Counted from the first letter of the stretch, positions 17,365 to 26,773 are shown. The stretch is DNA of 64,000 bases from an uncultured Flavobacteriales bacterium (GCA_946479285.1 CAMLFH010000010.1:62001-126000); one strand, 5' to 3'. Program-made: numbers and translations. Notes: generated by a model not told the origin, from the letters alone.

Positions 17365-19227
17365 ATGAAGAAAGTACTACAATTATCAATTCTTGCGTTT
17401 ACATTTTTGTTAAGTTTCAAAGCTTATGCACAACCTTGTGCTGTTGTCCTCAGTGCCTCAGACTCACTGGTATGTTCCGGAGACAACATCACTCTTAATG
17501 CATTTGCAAATGGGCCTGATGTTCAACTTATGGCTTCCAATACGGCTGGAAACAACCACCGTGGGAACATGTTCGACATCGTTGCAACAAATGCAGTAAC
17601 CATCCTTTCATTCGATGCTTCTCCAATGGGGAGTACTACCATTGAGATCTACTACAAAGTAGGTACATGGAACGGGTTTGCTAATACGCCTGCTGCCTGG
17701 ACCTTTGTAGGCTCAGCGCCTGTGCCTTATACAGGCGGATTCTCAGCAGTACCGGTAGATGTAAACATCACTATTCCGGCAGGACAGACTTATGCGTTCT
17801 ATGTAACTTCGAATACTTCAGCTGTCAGCCTGAACTATTCGAATGGTACAAATGTGGGAAATGTTTATTCAAGTGATGCAAACATTACTTTCCTTGAAGG
17901 TGGTGGTTTGGAATACCCTTTTACACAAAATACAGGTGCCGTTTATCAACCACGTGTATGGAACGGGAATATCCATTATGCATTAGCTAACCAGCCGGGA
18001 AGTACTCTTACATGGGGAACGGGAGAAACTACGGCATCGATTCCTGCAACAGTGAACACTACAAGCACTTACACCGTGTCGGCAACTGTTCCGGGGTGTC
18101 CTGCGTTATTTGATACACTTGACGTTGTTGTCTCAATTCCACCGGTAACAGCACACGCACCAAATTTTGTTTGTGCGGAAGACAGTGTTATACTTTACGG
18201 AACAGGAGCAGTAAGCTACGCCTGGAACAATGGTGCGACTGACAGCGTTGCTTTCGAAGCAATGACTACAACAACTTACATTCTAACTGGTACTGATTCA
18301 GCTGGATGTGCACTTAATGACACCATTACTTTAAACGTAAATCAACTTCCAAACGTAAGTGCAGGTGCAGATTTCGATGTTTGTGAAGGAAATGATATTA
18401 CACTCGAAGGCCAGGGAGCAGACACATACTTATGGAACAACAGTGTAACAGACAATACACCATTCGAACCGGCAGCTACTGCAACTTATGTTGTAACGGG
18501 AACAGATGTGAACGGCTGTATCATGACCGATACGATCACAGTAACCGTTAATCCGACACCAATAGTTTCTGCAGGACCAGATTTGGATCTTTGCCAGGGA
18601 GTGCTTCATACCTTTTCAGGAACAGGTGCACAAACGTATAGTTGGAACAACGGGGTAATTAATGGCACACCAATAGCTCCTCTAAATGGAATCTACTCAG
18701 TCACTGGAATAGACGCCAACGGATGTTCAGCAAATGATCAAATGACCGTTACTCTTCACAATGTAATGGCTTCGGTTTTTGCATCAGGAGGAGTAGTTAC
18801 CGCAGGAGTATTGGTTGATATGACCGCTCAGTGGGTAAATTGTTCCGATATGTCCATCATTCCGGGTGCGACAGATGTGGTTTTTGAACCTACACATGGT
18901 GGAAGCTACGCTATCGTCATCCAGGACAATGTTTACGGTTGTATCGATACTTCGAACTGTGTACAGGTTGATTTCTTAGGATTGGAAGAAACTGCAGCAG
19001 CTGAATTAAGCATTTATCCGGTACCAACAAACGGTAAAGTTACCATTGCTTCAGCAGTCACAATCGAGCGTGTGGAGTTAATCGATATCCTTGGTAAAGT
19101 ATTGGAAACTGCTCAGCCAAATGCACTTCAAACAGAATTAGACCTTTCTGCTTATGGATCCAACACGTTCTTTTTACGCGTTTACCGTGCAGGCCAGATG
19201 AACTTGCTGAAAGTTGTGAAGAACTAA
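17365..19227 (+). CDS. T9SS type A cargo protein with tandem Ig-like repeats
   Basis: 620 residues: signal peptide (MKKVLQLSILAFTFLLSFKAYA), a beta-sandwich N-terminal domain to about residue 210, then four ~80-residue PKD/Ig-like repeats marked by the recurring pattern C-x2-D/N ... SYAWNNG ... TGTDSAGC (SYAWNNGATD, TYLWNNSVTD, TYSWNNGVIN), and a type A sorting domain at the end (LSIYPVPTNGKVTIAS, VELIDILGKVLET, FFLRVYRAGQ). A surface or secreted adhesin is likely. A strong terminator follows. The repeated WNNG segments could recombine and vary repeat number. Confidence 0.88.
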   Translation: MKKVLQLSILAFTFLLSFKAYAQPCAVVLSASDSLVCSGDNITLNAFANGPDVQLMASNTAGNNHRGNMFDIVATNAVTILSFDASPMGSTTIEIYYKVGTWNGFANTPAAWTFVGSAPVPYTGGFSAVPVDVNITIPAGQTYAFYVTSNTSAVSLNYSNGTNVGNVYSSDANITFLEGGGLEYPFTQNTGAVYQPRVWNGNIHYALANQPGSTLTWGTGETTASIPATVNTTSTYTVSATVPGCPALFDTLDVVVSIPPVTAHAPNFVCAEDSVILYGTGAVSYAWNNGATDSVAFEAMTTTTYILTGTDSAGCALNDTITLNVNQLPNVSAGADFDVCEGNDITLEGQGADTYLWNNSVTDNTPFEPAATATYVVTGTDVNGCIMTDTITVTVNPTPIVSAGPDLDLCQGVLHTFSGTGAQTYSWNNGVINGTPIAPLNGIYSVTGIDANGCSANDQMTVTLHNVMASVFASGGVVTAGVLVDMTAQWVNCSDMSIIPGATDVVFEPTHGGSYAIVIQDNVYGCIDTSNCVQVDFLGLEETAAAELSIYPVPTNGKVTIASAVTIERVELIDILGKVLETAQPNALQTELDLSAYGSNTFFLRVYRAGQMNLLKVVKN

Positions 19228-19270
19228 AATAACTTCCTGATTGACATTCATAAAGTGTCAATTTACGTTT

Positions 19271-19310
19271 AAAAAACCTCAGTGAACTTTGATTACTGAG
19301 GTTTTTTATT
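19271..19310 (+). terminator. Rho-independent terminator
   Basis: AAAAAACCTCAGT (19271-19283) pairs with ACTGAGGTTTTTT (19295-19307), an 11-base loop between, followed by ATTTTTA. It works on the plus strand for the T9SS gene. Confidence 0.9.
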
Positions 19311-19481
19311 TTTAATCACTAACTCATTTCTTTAACGAATTTTAAGCTTTCGGATCAGATCCAAAATCGATTTAATGCCGTAACTTTATTCATTCAAAAA
19401 GTACCGATTTTATCCAACAATCCGTTGACCGAATATTTCATCAAACTCAAGGTCAATCACAACTAAAAAACAAACAACGAC

Positions 19482-20591
19482 ATGCGCAAAGGATTTGTAT
19501 TTACACCCTATTCCGCTCCAGAGCTATCGCCTTTTGATCGGCTCTTCGACATTTTCAAGGAGCTTATTACACACACATCGGGAGATTTCGACGAAGCCAT
19601 AGACTGGTTACGCGTTCTGGACAAAGAATACGAACTCACCACTCCGGAATACACGATCGATGATTTTGTGGAAGACCTTCGGAAGAAGAACTACATCCGC
19701 GACAAAGCCGGTAAAGAAGGAAGCGGCGGAGCAGAAATTACTGCAAAAATGGAACGTGCTATCCGCCAGCATGCACTGGAACAGATTTTCGGGAATTTAA
19801 AGAAAAGCGGACTGGGCAATCACCGCACTAAGCACAGCGGGAACGGCGACGAACAAACGGGCGATTACCGGCAGTTCAATTTTGGCGACGGATTGGAAAA
19901 AATTTCCATGACTGAAAGCTTAAGAAATGCACAGATCAACAATGGAATGGGAGAATTCCAGCTCCATGAACGCGATTTGGTGGTCGAAGAAAGTTTCTAC
20001 AAAGCACAGATGAGCACCGTTCTGATGATCGATATCAGCCACAGCATGATCCTGTATGGAGAAGACCGCATTACTCCTGCCAAGAAAGTAGCAATGGCTT
20101 TGGCAGAACTCATCAAGACCCGTTATCCGAAAGACACACTCGACATTCTAGTATTCGGAGACGATGCCTGGGCAATTGAAGCAAAAGATCTTCCTTACCT
20201 GGAAGTTGGACCTTACCATACCAATACGGTTGCAGGTTTAGAATTGGCTATGGATCTGCTGCGCAGAAAACGAAACACGAATAAACAGATTTTCATGATC
20301 ACTGACGGGAAACCAAGCTGCGTGATTGAACCTGATGGCTCTTATTACATGAACTCAAACGGTTTGGATAAATACATCGTAGATAAATGCTATACTACCG
20401 CACAACAAGCGCGAAAACTGCACATTCCGATCACCACATTCATGATCGCCCAGGATCCTTATTTACAGCAATTTATTCAACAGTTTACGGCAGCAAACCA
20501 GGGAAAAGCATTCTACACCGGAATCCAGGGATTGGGACAAATGATCTTTGAAGATTACCAGACAAACAGAATTAAACGAATCAGAGGCTGA
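19482..20591 (+). CDS. VWA-domain protein of a MoxR/VWA pair
   Basis: A 369-residue protein whose second half is a von Willebrand A domain: MIDAS motif DISHS (DxSxS) after TVLMI, the Thr in TNTVAGLE and the FMITDGKPS strand. The first half has the helical, charged region typical of this family (FDRLFDIFKELI). It pairs with the AAA ATPase starting at 20695, as in MoxR-VWA systems that act as chaperones for metal insertion or protein maturation. The two genes are separated by a REP-like inverted repeat rather than a tight overlap. Confidence 0.88.
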   Translation: MRKGFVFTPYSAPELSPFDRLFDIFKELITHTSGDFDEAIDWLRVLDKEYELTTPEYTIDDFVEDLRKKNYIRDKAGKEGSGGAEITAKMERAIRQHALEQIFGNLKKSGLGNHRTKHSGNGDEQTGDYRQFNFGDGLEKISMTESLRNAQINNGMGEFQLHERDLVVEESFYKAQMSTVLMIDISHSMILYGEDRITPAKKVAMALAELIKTRYPKDTLDILVFGDDAWAIEAKDLPYLEVGPYHTNTVAGLELAMDLLRRKRNTNKQIFMITDGKPSCVIEPDGSYYMNSNGLDKYIVDKCYTTAQQARKLHIPITTFMIAQDPYLQQFIQQFTAANQGKAFYTGIQGLGQMIFEDYQTNRIKRIRG

Positions 20592-20665
20592 CTTCGACTC
20601 CGCTCAATCACCTTGATCAGAGTGGATACAAATAATTTGTAAGGTGGCTGAGCGGAGTCGAAGCC
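20590..20665. repeat. REP-like inverted repeat (CTTCGACTCCGCTCA family)
   Basis: Left arm at 20590-20614 and right arm at 20641-20665 are near-complementary 25-base arms (GACTTCGACTCCGCTCA... / ...GAGCGGAGTCGAAGCC) around a 26-base centre. The left arm begins at the second base of the VWA stop codon. The same motif recurs at 56593-56650. It can fold in the transcript between the VWA and MoxR-like genes. Confidence 0.8.
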
Positions 20666-20694
20666 ACATTATCAAAATCACACAAACAAAACGT

Positions 20695-22158
20695 ATGAAA
20701 TCAATTAAAACATTGGGCGAATTAAAAGCCTCAGGATACCAAACAAAGAGCGTTAAAGAAGAATTGCGTTCAAACCTTATGGATTCATTAAAATCCGGGA
20801 AACAGGCCTTTGAAGGAATTCACGGATATGAGAATACGGTGATTCCGGAACTGGAACGCGCCATTCTTGCAAAACACAATATCAATCTATTGGGATTACG
20901 CGGCCAGGCTAAAACACGTTTGGCCCGCCTGATGGTAAACTTATTAGATGAATGGATGCCGATTGTAGCCGGTTCGGAAGTGAATGACGATCCATTAGCT
21001 CCACTTTCCCGTTATGCAAAAGATTTAATCGCTGAAAAAGGAGATGCAACTCCGATTGCGTGGGTTCACCGCGATGATCGTTTCGCTGAAAAACTGGCAA
21101 CACCGGATGTAACAATTGCCGACCTCATCGGTGATGTGGATCCGATTAAGGCAGCGAACATGAAATTGTCTTACGCAGATGAGCGTGTGATCCACTTCGG
21201 AATGATCCCGCGTGCCAATCGCTGCATCTTTGTGATCAATGAATTACCCGATCTCCAGGCGCGTATCCAAGTAGCTTTATTCAATATTCTGCAGGAAGGA
21301 GATATCCAGATTCGCGGTTTCCAATTGCGTTTTCCATTGGACATTCAATTTGTGTTCACGGCAAACCCGGAGGATTATACCAATCGCGGAAGTATCGTGA
21401 CCCCGTTGAAAGACCGTATAGGCTCCCAAATCCTGACACATTACCCGGAAACGATCCAGGTTGCAAGAACGATTACGGAGCAGGAAGCAAAACTGGAAGG
21501 TGATCAAAAAGAGAACATCACTGTTCCGGGATTAGCGATGGATTTGATCGAACAAATTGGTTTTGAAGCACGCGACAGCGAATACATTGATGTGAAAAGC
21601 GGAGTGAGTGCCCGGATGAGTATTTCAGCTTTTGAAAACCTCGTGAGTGCTGCCGAATTACGCGGACTGAAAAACAAAAGCCCGAAAACCAGTGTTCGTT
21701 TGGCAGATTTTGCAGGAATTATTCCGGCATTAACCGGTAAAATGGAATTGGTTTATGAAGGCGAACAGGAAGGAAGTACTTATGTTGCTGAGCAACTAAT
21801 CGGAAGAGCGGTGAAAACATTGTTTGAGAGTTACTTCCCGAAAGTAGAGAAACTGGAAAAGCCCGGAGAAAGTGGCCCTTACCAGGAAATTGTGGATTGG
21901 TTCTTTGAACAGGATGAATTTGTACTTACTGAAGATGCAGATGATAAGACGTATCACGCTCAACTGGATTCTATTACACCTTTGGAAGCTTTGATTAAAA
22001 AATACCAGCCAAAAGTTGCTGCAGGTGAAAAACATTTCCTGAAAGAATTTGTATTGTGGGGCTTGGTGGAAAATAAGAAACTGAGCAAATCACAAATGGA
22101 TAACCATACAACATTCAGTGACCAATTCAGTTCTTACGTGCGCGGCGGGCTGAATTAA
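20695..22158 (+). CDS. MoxR-type AAA+ ATPase (magnesium-chelatase-I-like)
   Basis: The start at ATG 20695 (MKSIKTLGELKASGY) gives 487 residues; an upstream in-frame GTG at 20644 lies inside the REP-like repeat and is rejected. Walker A is the MoxR variant LGLRGQAKTRLARL, Walker B is FVINELPDL, and the sensor region is FTANPEDYTNRG. AAA domains of this group remodel partner proteins with the VWA protein encoded upstream. The C-terminal ~150 residues are helical and acidic. Cytoplasmic. Substrate unknown. Confidence 0.88.
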   Translation: MKSIKTLGELKASGYQTKSVKEELRSNLMDSLKSGKQAFEGIHGYENTVIPELERAILAKHNINLLGLRGQAKTRLARLMVNLLDEWMPIVAGSEVNDDPLAPLSRYAKDLIAEKGDATPIAWVHRDDRFAEKLATPDVTIADLIGDVDPIKAANMKLSYADERVIHFGMIPRANRCIFVINELPDLQARIQVALFNILQEGDIQIRGFQLRFPLDIQFVFTANPEDYTNRGSIVTPLKDRIGSQILTHYPETIQVARTITEQEAKLEGDQKENITVPGLAMDLIEQIGFEARDSEYIDVKSGVSARMSISAFENLVSAAELRGLKNKSPKTSVRLADFAGIIPALTGKMELVYEGEQEGSTYVAEQLIGRAVKTLFESYFPKVEKLEKPGESGPYQEIVDWFFEQDEFVLTEDADDKTYHAQLDSITPLEALIKKYQPKVAAGEKHFLKEFVLWGLVENKKLSKSQMDNHTTFSDQFSSYVRGGLN

Positions 22159-22173
22159 CAGAGAGAAAATAAC

Positions 22174-22206
22174 AATGAGAATGAAGTTTTAATCTTCATT
22201 CTCATT
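22174..22206. terminator. Hairpin between convergent genes (possible terminator)
   Basis: A perfect 13-bp stem, AATGAGAATGAAG / CTTCATTCTCATT, with a 7-base loop, lies between the MoxR-like gene and the convergent lipoprotein gene. The 3' flank (CTGTTTCTC) is only moderately T-rich. The element shares its arms and 3' flank with the hairpin at 35889. Confidence 0.55.
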
Positions 22207-22233
22207 CTGTTTCTCAATCTCTCTGCGTCCTAT

Positions 22234-22875
22234 TTATTTCTGTTTTAAGATCAGCGTGTTCAAATAAGTTTCCGTACCGGTACCTGTATAATCTGTTTGA
22301 ACACGATTGTATTCTGACTCCAATTGCAATTCCTTTGCTTTGGATTCCTTCACTTTATAAAACAAGGCTTTTTCGCCGATTAAATAGCTTATTGAACTGG
22401 AATATGGTGTTGTGCCTGAACCAAATGTTAACGCAGTAGTTTCATTCAAAACATTGAAAACCACACATTCATTCTTTTTGAAGTCATCACCTTTGTTATT
22501 ACCCAGAAATGCCCATTCGCCACTCCTTTTAAAATTATTTGTGTTTCCGGAATAAGCATAGAATACTGTTCTCTCCCACGTCCATGTACCGTCCTTCTTG
22601 ATACTGAACTCATTTAATTTTAAAGTACCTGAAGTATTATCCGAATAAGTATTCCCATCAGGATCTGTATGAGAATAGGTGCTTTTATAGTTGGTTTCCG
22701 TATAAGAATTGCTGAAGGTTGTTTTACTTCCATCCTGAAATAACGTTGCACCCTTAGACTCGTCGGAAGTCACTTTCCAGTCATTCGTCAGTTTTCTGTT
22801 GGTTGTTTTACCACAGGAGGCTACAGCAAAAGCTATTATGACAACGGTAAGTGTTAGACAAATCTTTTTTCTCAT
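22234..22875 (-). CDS. Lipoprotein, paralog 1 of a tandem family
   Basis: 213 residues with a lipoprotein signal ending VASC, then GKTTNRKLTNDWKVTSDES. Family hallmarks are the conserved N-DWKV strand after the lipid Cys, the central GxWxF ... KGDDFKKNECVVFNVLNE motif and a C-terminal GEKALFYKVKESKAKELQLE segment. I do not recognise the family; a lipocalin-like or similar small beta-barrel is plausible from the strand pattern. It is the last of seven paralogs on this strand (22234-30304), each 213-229 residues. Diverged more than its neighbours. Confidence 0.85.
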   Translation of the reverse strand: MRKKICLTLTVVIIAFAVASCGKTTNRKLTNDWKVTSDESKGATLFQDGSKTTFSNSYTETNYKSTYSHTDPDGNTYSDNTSGTLKLNEFSIKKDGTWTWERTVFYAYSGNTNNFKRSGEWAFLGNNKGDDFKKNECVVFNVLNETTALTFGSGTTPYSSSISYLIGEKALFYKVKESKAKELQLESEYNRVQTDYTGTGTETYLNTLILKQK

Positions 22876-22925
22876 GTGATTTAGTATTTGTTAGCGGCTT
22901 AAATATAGGAATATTTGGAACAAAA

Positions 22926-22953
22926 AAAAGGGAACCCAAATGGATTCCCTTTT
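22926..22953 (-). terminator. Rho-independent terminator
   Basis: On the minus strand AAGGGAA...TTCCCTT with a 12-base loop is followed by a run of eight Ts. It ends the lipoprotein gene 23015-23680 before paralog 1. Confidence 0.85.
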
Positions 22954-23014
22954 CTATATCTTTCAGATAAGGCTGCATGAATGCTTGCCTTATAATCAAA
23001 AGCTTAGCTTTTTC

Positions 23015-23680
23015 TTATTCTCCAGACAAAGTAATTGTTGTAGTTCCAGTAACTGAATCAGAAGAACTTCCGAAAGTTGAAGTGTTACCGATTTCAGCCG
23101 TTAACTGCAATTCTTTTGCTTTAGACTCAGTAACAGTGTAAACCATTACCATCTCACCTGTTTTGTAAGTATCGCTTGTTGAGTAAGTTTGAGGGTTACC
23201 AGAACCAACAGTCTGAACTAGAGTTGTTGATGAAGTCAATGTATTGAACATTACACGCTCGTTCTTTTTGAAATCATCACCTTTAGTTTTACCAACAAAA
23301 GCCCAAGTTCCACTAGTCATCTCAGTTGTTTTGTTAGTTGTAGTAATTCCTACATTAGTGCTTGAAGTTGTCCAATCTCTTGTAGCTTTCCAAGTACCAT
23401 CTTTCTCGATAGTCATTGTGTTAGCGTTAACTGTAGCTGTTCCTGTAGAAGTTGTTGTTGTACCATTGCTAGTTACTGTTTCAGTCATCGTAGCAGTAGT
23501 TTCAGTCATAGTTGTTGTTGAAACGGTCTTATCGCCATTAGCTTCAGTTTCTGTAGTAGTCTCATTGTACTCAGTTACTTTCCACTCGTTAGCCATTTTA
23601 CCTTTGCTTGATTTACCACAAGAAGACAATCCAACTGTCAAAAACGCAACACTTAAGGTGCAAATAAAAATCTTTTTCAT
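23015..23680 (-). CDS. Lipoprotein, paralog 2 (Thr-rich)
   Basis: 221 residues: signal ending LSSC, then GKSSKGKMANEWKVTE, a middle segment unusually rich in threonine (many TTT/TET/TST repeats) and the shared KTKGDDFKKNERVMFNTL and GEMVMVYTVTESKAKELQL motifs. The Thr-rich middle replaces the SYS-type middle of paralogs 1, 5 and 7 and may be a low-complexity linker. It has its own promoter (23705-23734) and terminator (22926-22953), so it is a separate transcription unit. Confidence 0.85.
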   Translation of the reverse strand: MKKIFICTLSVAFLTVGLSSCGKSSKGKMANEWKVTEYNETTTETEANGDKTVSTTTMTETTATMTETVTSNGTTTTSTGTATVNANTMTIEKDGTWKATRDWTTSSTNVGITTTNKTTEMTSGTWAFVGKTKGDDFKKNERVMFNTLTSSTTLVQTVGSGNPQTYSTSDTYKTGEMVMVYTVTESKAKELQLTAEIGNTSTFGSSSDSVTGTTTITLSGE

Positions 23681-23704
23681 TTTATAAGTTATAAATTAGT
23701 TCGG

Positions 23705-23734
23705 CAAATGTACGACTATTCCGATTACCTCCAA
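23705..23734 (-). promoter_or_regulatory. Bacteroidota-type promoter for lipoprotein paralog 2
   Basis: On the minus strand TTG (23734-23732), a 19-base spacer and TACATTTG (23712-23705) match the TTG/TAnnTTTG pattern exactly. The start codon is 24 bases downstream. This is the best promoter match in the window. Confidence 0.7.
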
Positions 23735-23841
23735 CCTTTTAATAAAAAGATAATAGCAGATTGCATGATACATCTATTATCTGGTGGTTTACAGTAAATA
23801 GAATGGGAGATTTCTTTAGTTGAAGTTCGTTTTTGACCTTT

Positions 23842-24513
23842 TTATTTCGCCTCCAGAACAATTTTGCGGTAAGTGGAAATCGTGTTCATACTGGAACTAA
23901 TATTATCACTCTGAGAAGCTACATTTTTAGCATCCATTTCGAGTTCCAGCTTATCTTTTTTGGATTCGATGACCGTGTAAATCATTGTACTTTTTCCTGT
24001 GGTGTAGGTCAACTTATCCGTATAATCATCCACCACAACGCCGTCTTCGATTTCTATATCATGCAAATCTGCAGTCAGCACATTAAACAAAACCCGTTCA
24101 TTCTTCTTAAAGTCATCTCCTTTTGTGCGGTCCAAAAAACTCCAAGTTCCGGTTTCTTTCAATATTTCCTGGTGTGTCCCGTTTGGAGAATTGTAAGTTG
24201 CATCTATGATCCACGACCAGGTCCCATCTTTGTTAATGATAAATTCATTGGTATTCATAACACCGGTTTCAGTATCGGTATATGGTGGTGGTCCGGATAC
24301 ATATACATAATCATCCGTTTCCGTGATGGTGCTTTCAGTCGTTAATAGTGTTGAAACATGTTTGTTGCCATTGGAACTTTCATAGGTTTCTTTCGTTTCC
24401 ATGGAAGTTACTTTCCATTCATTGCTCATTTTGCCTTTGGTCGTTTTCCCGCAAGCAGAGATTGCTGCAGCTAAAAACAAAGCGCTCAACGTATATATGC
24501 TAATTCTTTTCAT
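23842..24513 (-). CDS. Lipoprotein, paralog 3
   Basis: 223 residues with signal ending ISAC and GKTTKGKMSNEWKVTS. The central motif is GTWSFLDRTKGDDFKKNERVLFNVL and the C-terminal one is GKSTMIYTVIESKKDKLELEMD. The first half is more polar, with many Thr/Glu. It lies 43 bases downstream of paralog 4 on the same strand and ends 107 bases upstream of the promoter for paralog 2. Confidence 0.85.
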   Translation of the reverse strand: MKRISIYTLSALFLAAAISACGKTTKGKMSNEWKVTSMETKETYESSNGNKHVSTLLTTESTITETDDYVYVSGPPPYTDTETGVMNTNEFIINKDGTWSWIIDATYNSPNGTHQEILKETGTWSFLDRTKGDDFKKNERVLFNVLTADLHDIEIEDGVVVDDYTDKLTYTTGKSTMIYTVIESKKDKLELEMDAKNVASQSDNISSSMNTISTYRKIVLEAK

Positions 24514-24556
24514 TTCTTTTTAGATTTTTGATTGATAATTCCCAGGAATAGATTTG

Positions 24557-25225
24557 CTACTTCTGCTTTAATGTCATACTTACAGATAATTTATCCGTAT
24601 TTGTTCCCGGATTGGAGCCATAATCTCCCGTAATAGCAACATCATTCACCAATTCCAGTTCCATTTCTTTCTGGCTGGATTCTTTGATGGTGTAAATGAG
24701 CACGAGCTCGCCCGTCAGATAAGTATCATTACTTGCGAACTGGGAAAACACCACCTGGTTATTCATACCGATAGAAGTTCTCTTTGCTGAAAGGACATTA
24801 AATAGCAGGCGTTCATTCTTTTTGAAATCATCTCCCTTGGTTTTACCAACAAAGGTCCATGTTCCGGTTTGTTCGTAAATACTTTTGTTGCTGTAGCCAT
24901 TTCCATTATCCTGGGTAAGGTCTTTGTTTAAACTCCAGGTACCGTCTTTTTTAAGGATCAGTTCATGTGTATTGACAGTTCCCGAATTACTGTTGACTAC
25001 TGTATTTCCGCCATTTGAATTTGTAAACTCCTGGGTGTAGGTAGTTTCGGTCATGTTTGTAATGGTAGAACCTGATTGACCTCCCTGGTTTGAGAACGAA
25101 TCATTTTCCAGGTAGGAAACAATCTTCCATTCATTGGTGACCTTTCCTTTGGTTGATTTTGCACAGGAAGCCATTGCGAAGGCTAAAAATGCAAGGCTTA
25201 GCACATAATTAATGATTTTTTTCAT
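24557..25225 (-). CDS. Lipoprotein, paralog 4
   Basis: 222 residues with signal ending MASC (followed by AKSTKGKVTNEWKIVS). It has the shared GTWTFVGKTKGDDFKKNERLLFNVL and GELVLIYTIKESSQKEMELEL motifs. The middle is rich in Asn, Gly and Ser (NSNGGNTVVNSNSG), probably a loop. It lies 43 bases upstream of paralog 3. Confidence 0.85.
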   Translation of the reverse strand: MKKIINYVLSLAFLAFAMASCAKSTKGKVTNEWKIVSYLENDSFSNQGGQSGSTITNMTETTYTQEFTNSNGGNTVVNSNSGTVNTHELILKKDGTWSLNKDLTQDNGNGYSNKSIYEQTGTWTFVGKTKGDDFKKNERLLFNVLSAKRTSIGMNNQVVFSQFASNDTYLTGELVLIYTIKESSQKEMELELVNDVAITGDYGSNPGTNTDKLSVSMTLKQK

Positions 25226-25303
25226 TTAAAATTAGATTAATTGATTACTGCCACTAAAAACTGTGATTCTGCTATTTTATTGTTTAATAAGATTCTACAG
25301 CAC

Positions 25304-25335
25304 AAAAAAAGGAACCTGCCGAAGCGGATTCCTTT
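25304..25335 (-). terminator. Rho-independent terminator
   Basis: On the minus strand AAAGGAA ... TTCCTTT with a 14-base loop runs into a T-rich tail. It ends the transcript of lipoprotein paralog 5 (25363-26007). Confidence 0.85.
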
Positions 25336-25362
25336 CTGATTTAAGTAGCCAGGATAAAGATC

Positions 25363-26007
25363 CTATTTACCTGTTAAGGTTATTTTTCGAACCAAACTAT
25401 TGGAATTACTATACCCCGAAGTTTGTGTAAAAGCGTAGCTATTTTCCAATTCCATTTCCAAAGCATCTTTTTTCGATGCTGTAATGGTATAAACCATTAC
25501 TTTTTCACCGGTTAAATAGGTTTCTTCGGTTGAATTAACAAAGCCTGCAGATTGTGTTTCCACTGTTTTAGACTGTAAAACGTTGAAATGTACCCGTTCG
25601 TTCTTCTCAAACTCATCTCCTTTTGTCTTGCGGAGAAAGCTCCAGGTCCCGCTTTGTTCAATCCTGTTTGTGTAAGCCGAATTACCGTTTGGATAGGTTA
25701 CTTCCTGCACAGAAGACCAGGTACCGTCCTTTTTAATGGCCCATTCATGAAGTTTTACCGAACCAGGATATGAATTTGTTTCCACCGGGCCGTTGGAGGG
25801 TGTATAAACAGTGCTTAATGTAACACTGTTCTCAGTCATGGAAACAATGTTAGTTCCTTTTTCGCCGTTCGAAACAAATTCCATTTCTTCGTAATAGGAG
25901 GTTACTTTCCAATCGTTCACCATTTTCCCTTTCGTGGTTTTTCCGCAAGCGGAAATTCCTGCTGCCAAAAACAAAGCACTCAGGATATATATGGAAGTTC
26001 TTTTCAT
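25363..26007 (-). CDS. Lipoprotein, paralog 5
   Basis: The ATG at 26007 gives MKRTSIYILSALFLAAGISAC, a lipoprotein signal; a possible in-frame ATG at 26040 overlaps the upstream gene's stop and is rejected. Shared motifs: KGKMVNDWKVTS, GTWSFLRKTKGDEFEKNERVHFNVL (with EFE in place of DFK) and GEKVMVYTITASKKDALEMEL. About 214 residues. Signal and mature N-terminus are nearly identical to paralog 3, pointing to a recent duplication. Confidence 0.85.
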   Translation of the reverse strand: MKRTSIYILSALFLAAGISACGKTTKGKMVNDWKVTSYYEEMEFVSNGEKGTNIVSMTENSVTLSTVYTPSNGPVETNSYPGSVKLHEWAIKKDGTWSSVQEVTYPNGNSAYTNRIEQSGTWSFLRKTKGDEFEKNERVHFNVLQSKTVETQSAGFVNSTEETYLTGEKVMVYTITASKKDALEMELENSYAFTQTSGYSNSNSLVRKITLTGK

Positions 26008-26036
26008 TTCTCTTAAGTATTTTAAGTCTTTATAAT

Positions 26037-26702
26037 TCAAATTTCTTTCAGGCTCATCTTCTGAGTCAATGTTCCCTTACTGACTTCTCCGTTAGTGACA
26101 GTTTGATTGCCATTTTCAAGTTTCAATTCCAACTCTTTGCTTTTCGATTTGACGATTGTATAAATCATCATATTTTCACCGGTCAGGAAGGTAGTAGTAC
26201 TCGAATTATTGCTTGCCAACACCTGGTCCTGAGTTTGAGAAGAAGTTCTTATTTGCGACAGGACATTAAAAACGATGCGCTCATTCTTTTTGAAATCATC
26301 TCCTTTTGTTTTAGCAGCAAAATTCCAGGTTCCGCTTTGAGTAGTCTTCAAAGTAGAATGCACCCACATTCCGCTCTGATTCCCTTCGAAGTACCATTCC
26401 TGGTTCCAGGTCCAGGTTCCGTCTTTTTTAATATCCAGGGCATTTGTAGTGACTTTTCCCAAACTTTCCGATGTGGTAGTTGGTCCACCCATAGGTGTCT
26501 GCTCGGAAAAAATGCTGATCGTGGTTTCAGTAAATGAAACTTTCGAATAATTCTCCCATCCATTGTTGCTAACATAAGTTTGTTCCTGTTCGGAAGAAAC
26601 AACACTCCAGTTGTTGGCAATTTTAGCAGTGTTTGATTTACCGCAGGAAGCAAGACCAAAAATCAGAAGGGCTATGAATCCATAATGTGCGCGTGCTTTC
26701 AT
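26037..26702 (-). CDS. Lipoprotein, paralog 6 (diverged)
   Basis: The start at 26702 gives MKARAHYGFIALLIFGLASC, a lipoprotein signal; a longer frame from 26894 would run into the T9SS gene. About 221 residues. N-terminus after the Cys is GKSNTAKIANNWSVVS, and the shared motif is GTWNFAAKTKGDDFKKNERIVFNVL. It is the first paralog after the T9SS protein 26774-29320 in reading direction and has diverged most at its N-terminus. Confidence 0.85.
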   Translation of the reverse strand: MKARAHYGFIALLIFGLASCGKSNTAKIANNWSVVSSEQEQTYVSNNGWENYSKVSFTETTISIFSEQTPMGGPTTTSESLGKVTTNALDIKKDGTWTWNQEWYFEGNQSGMWVHSTLKTTQSGTWNFAAKTKGDDFKKNERIVFNVLSQIRTSSQTQDQVLASNNSSTTTFLTGENMMIYTIVKSKSKELELKLENGNQTVTNGEVSKGTLTQKMSLKEI

Positions 26703-26773
26703 AATTAGATGTGTTAAATTGAATACTCTGTTGGTTGAAACGTAAAGAATCTTTAAACCGTTGGTTCGCTTTT

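Noticed and set aside
20644..20694. GTG start extending the MoxR-type ATPase
   Set aside because: It lies inside the right arm of a REP-like repeat and would add a non-conserved basic stretch; the ATG at 20695 fits the family start.
23244..23687. 147-aa plus-strand hydrophobic frame over lipoprotein paralog 2
   Set aside because: It is the complement of a Thr-rich coding stretch (ACN codons read as Val/Ser), so it looks membrane-like by accident; promoter, terminator and homology support the minus strand.
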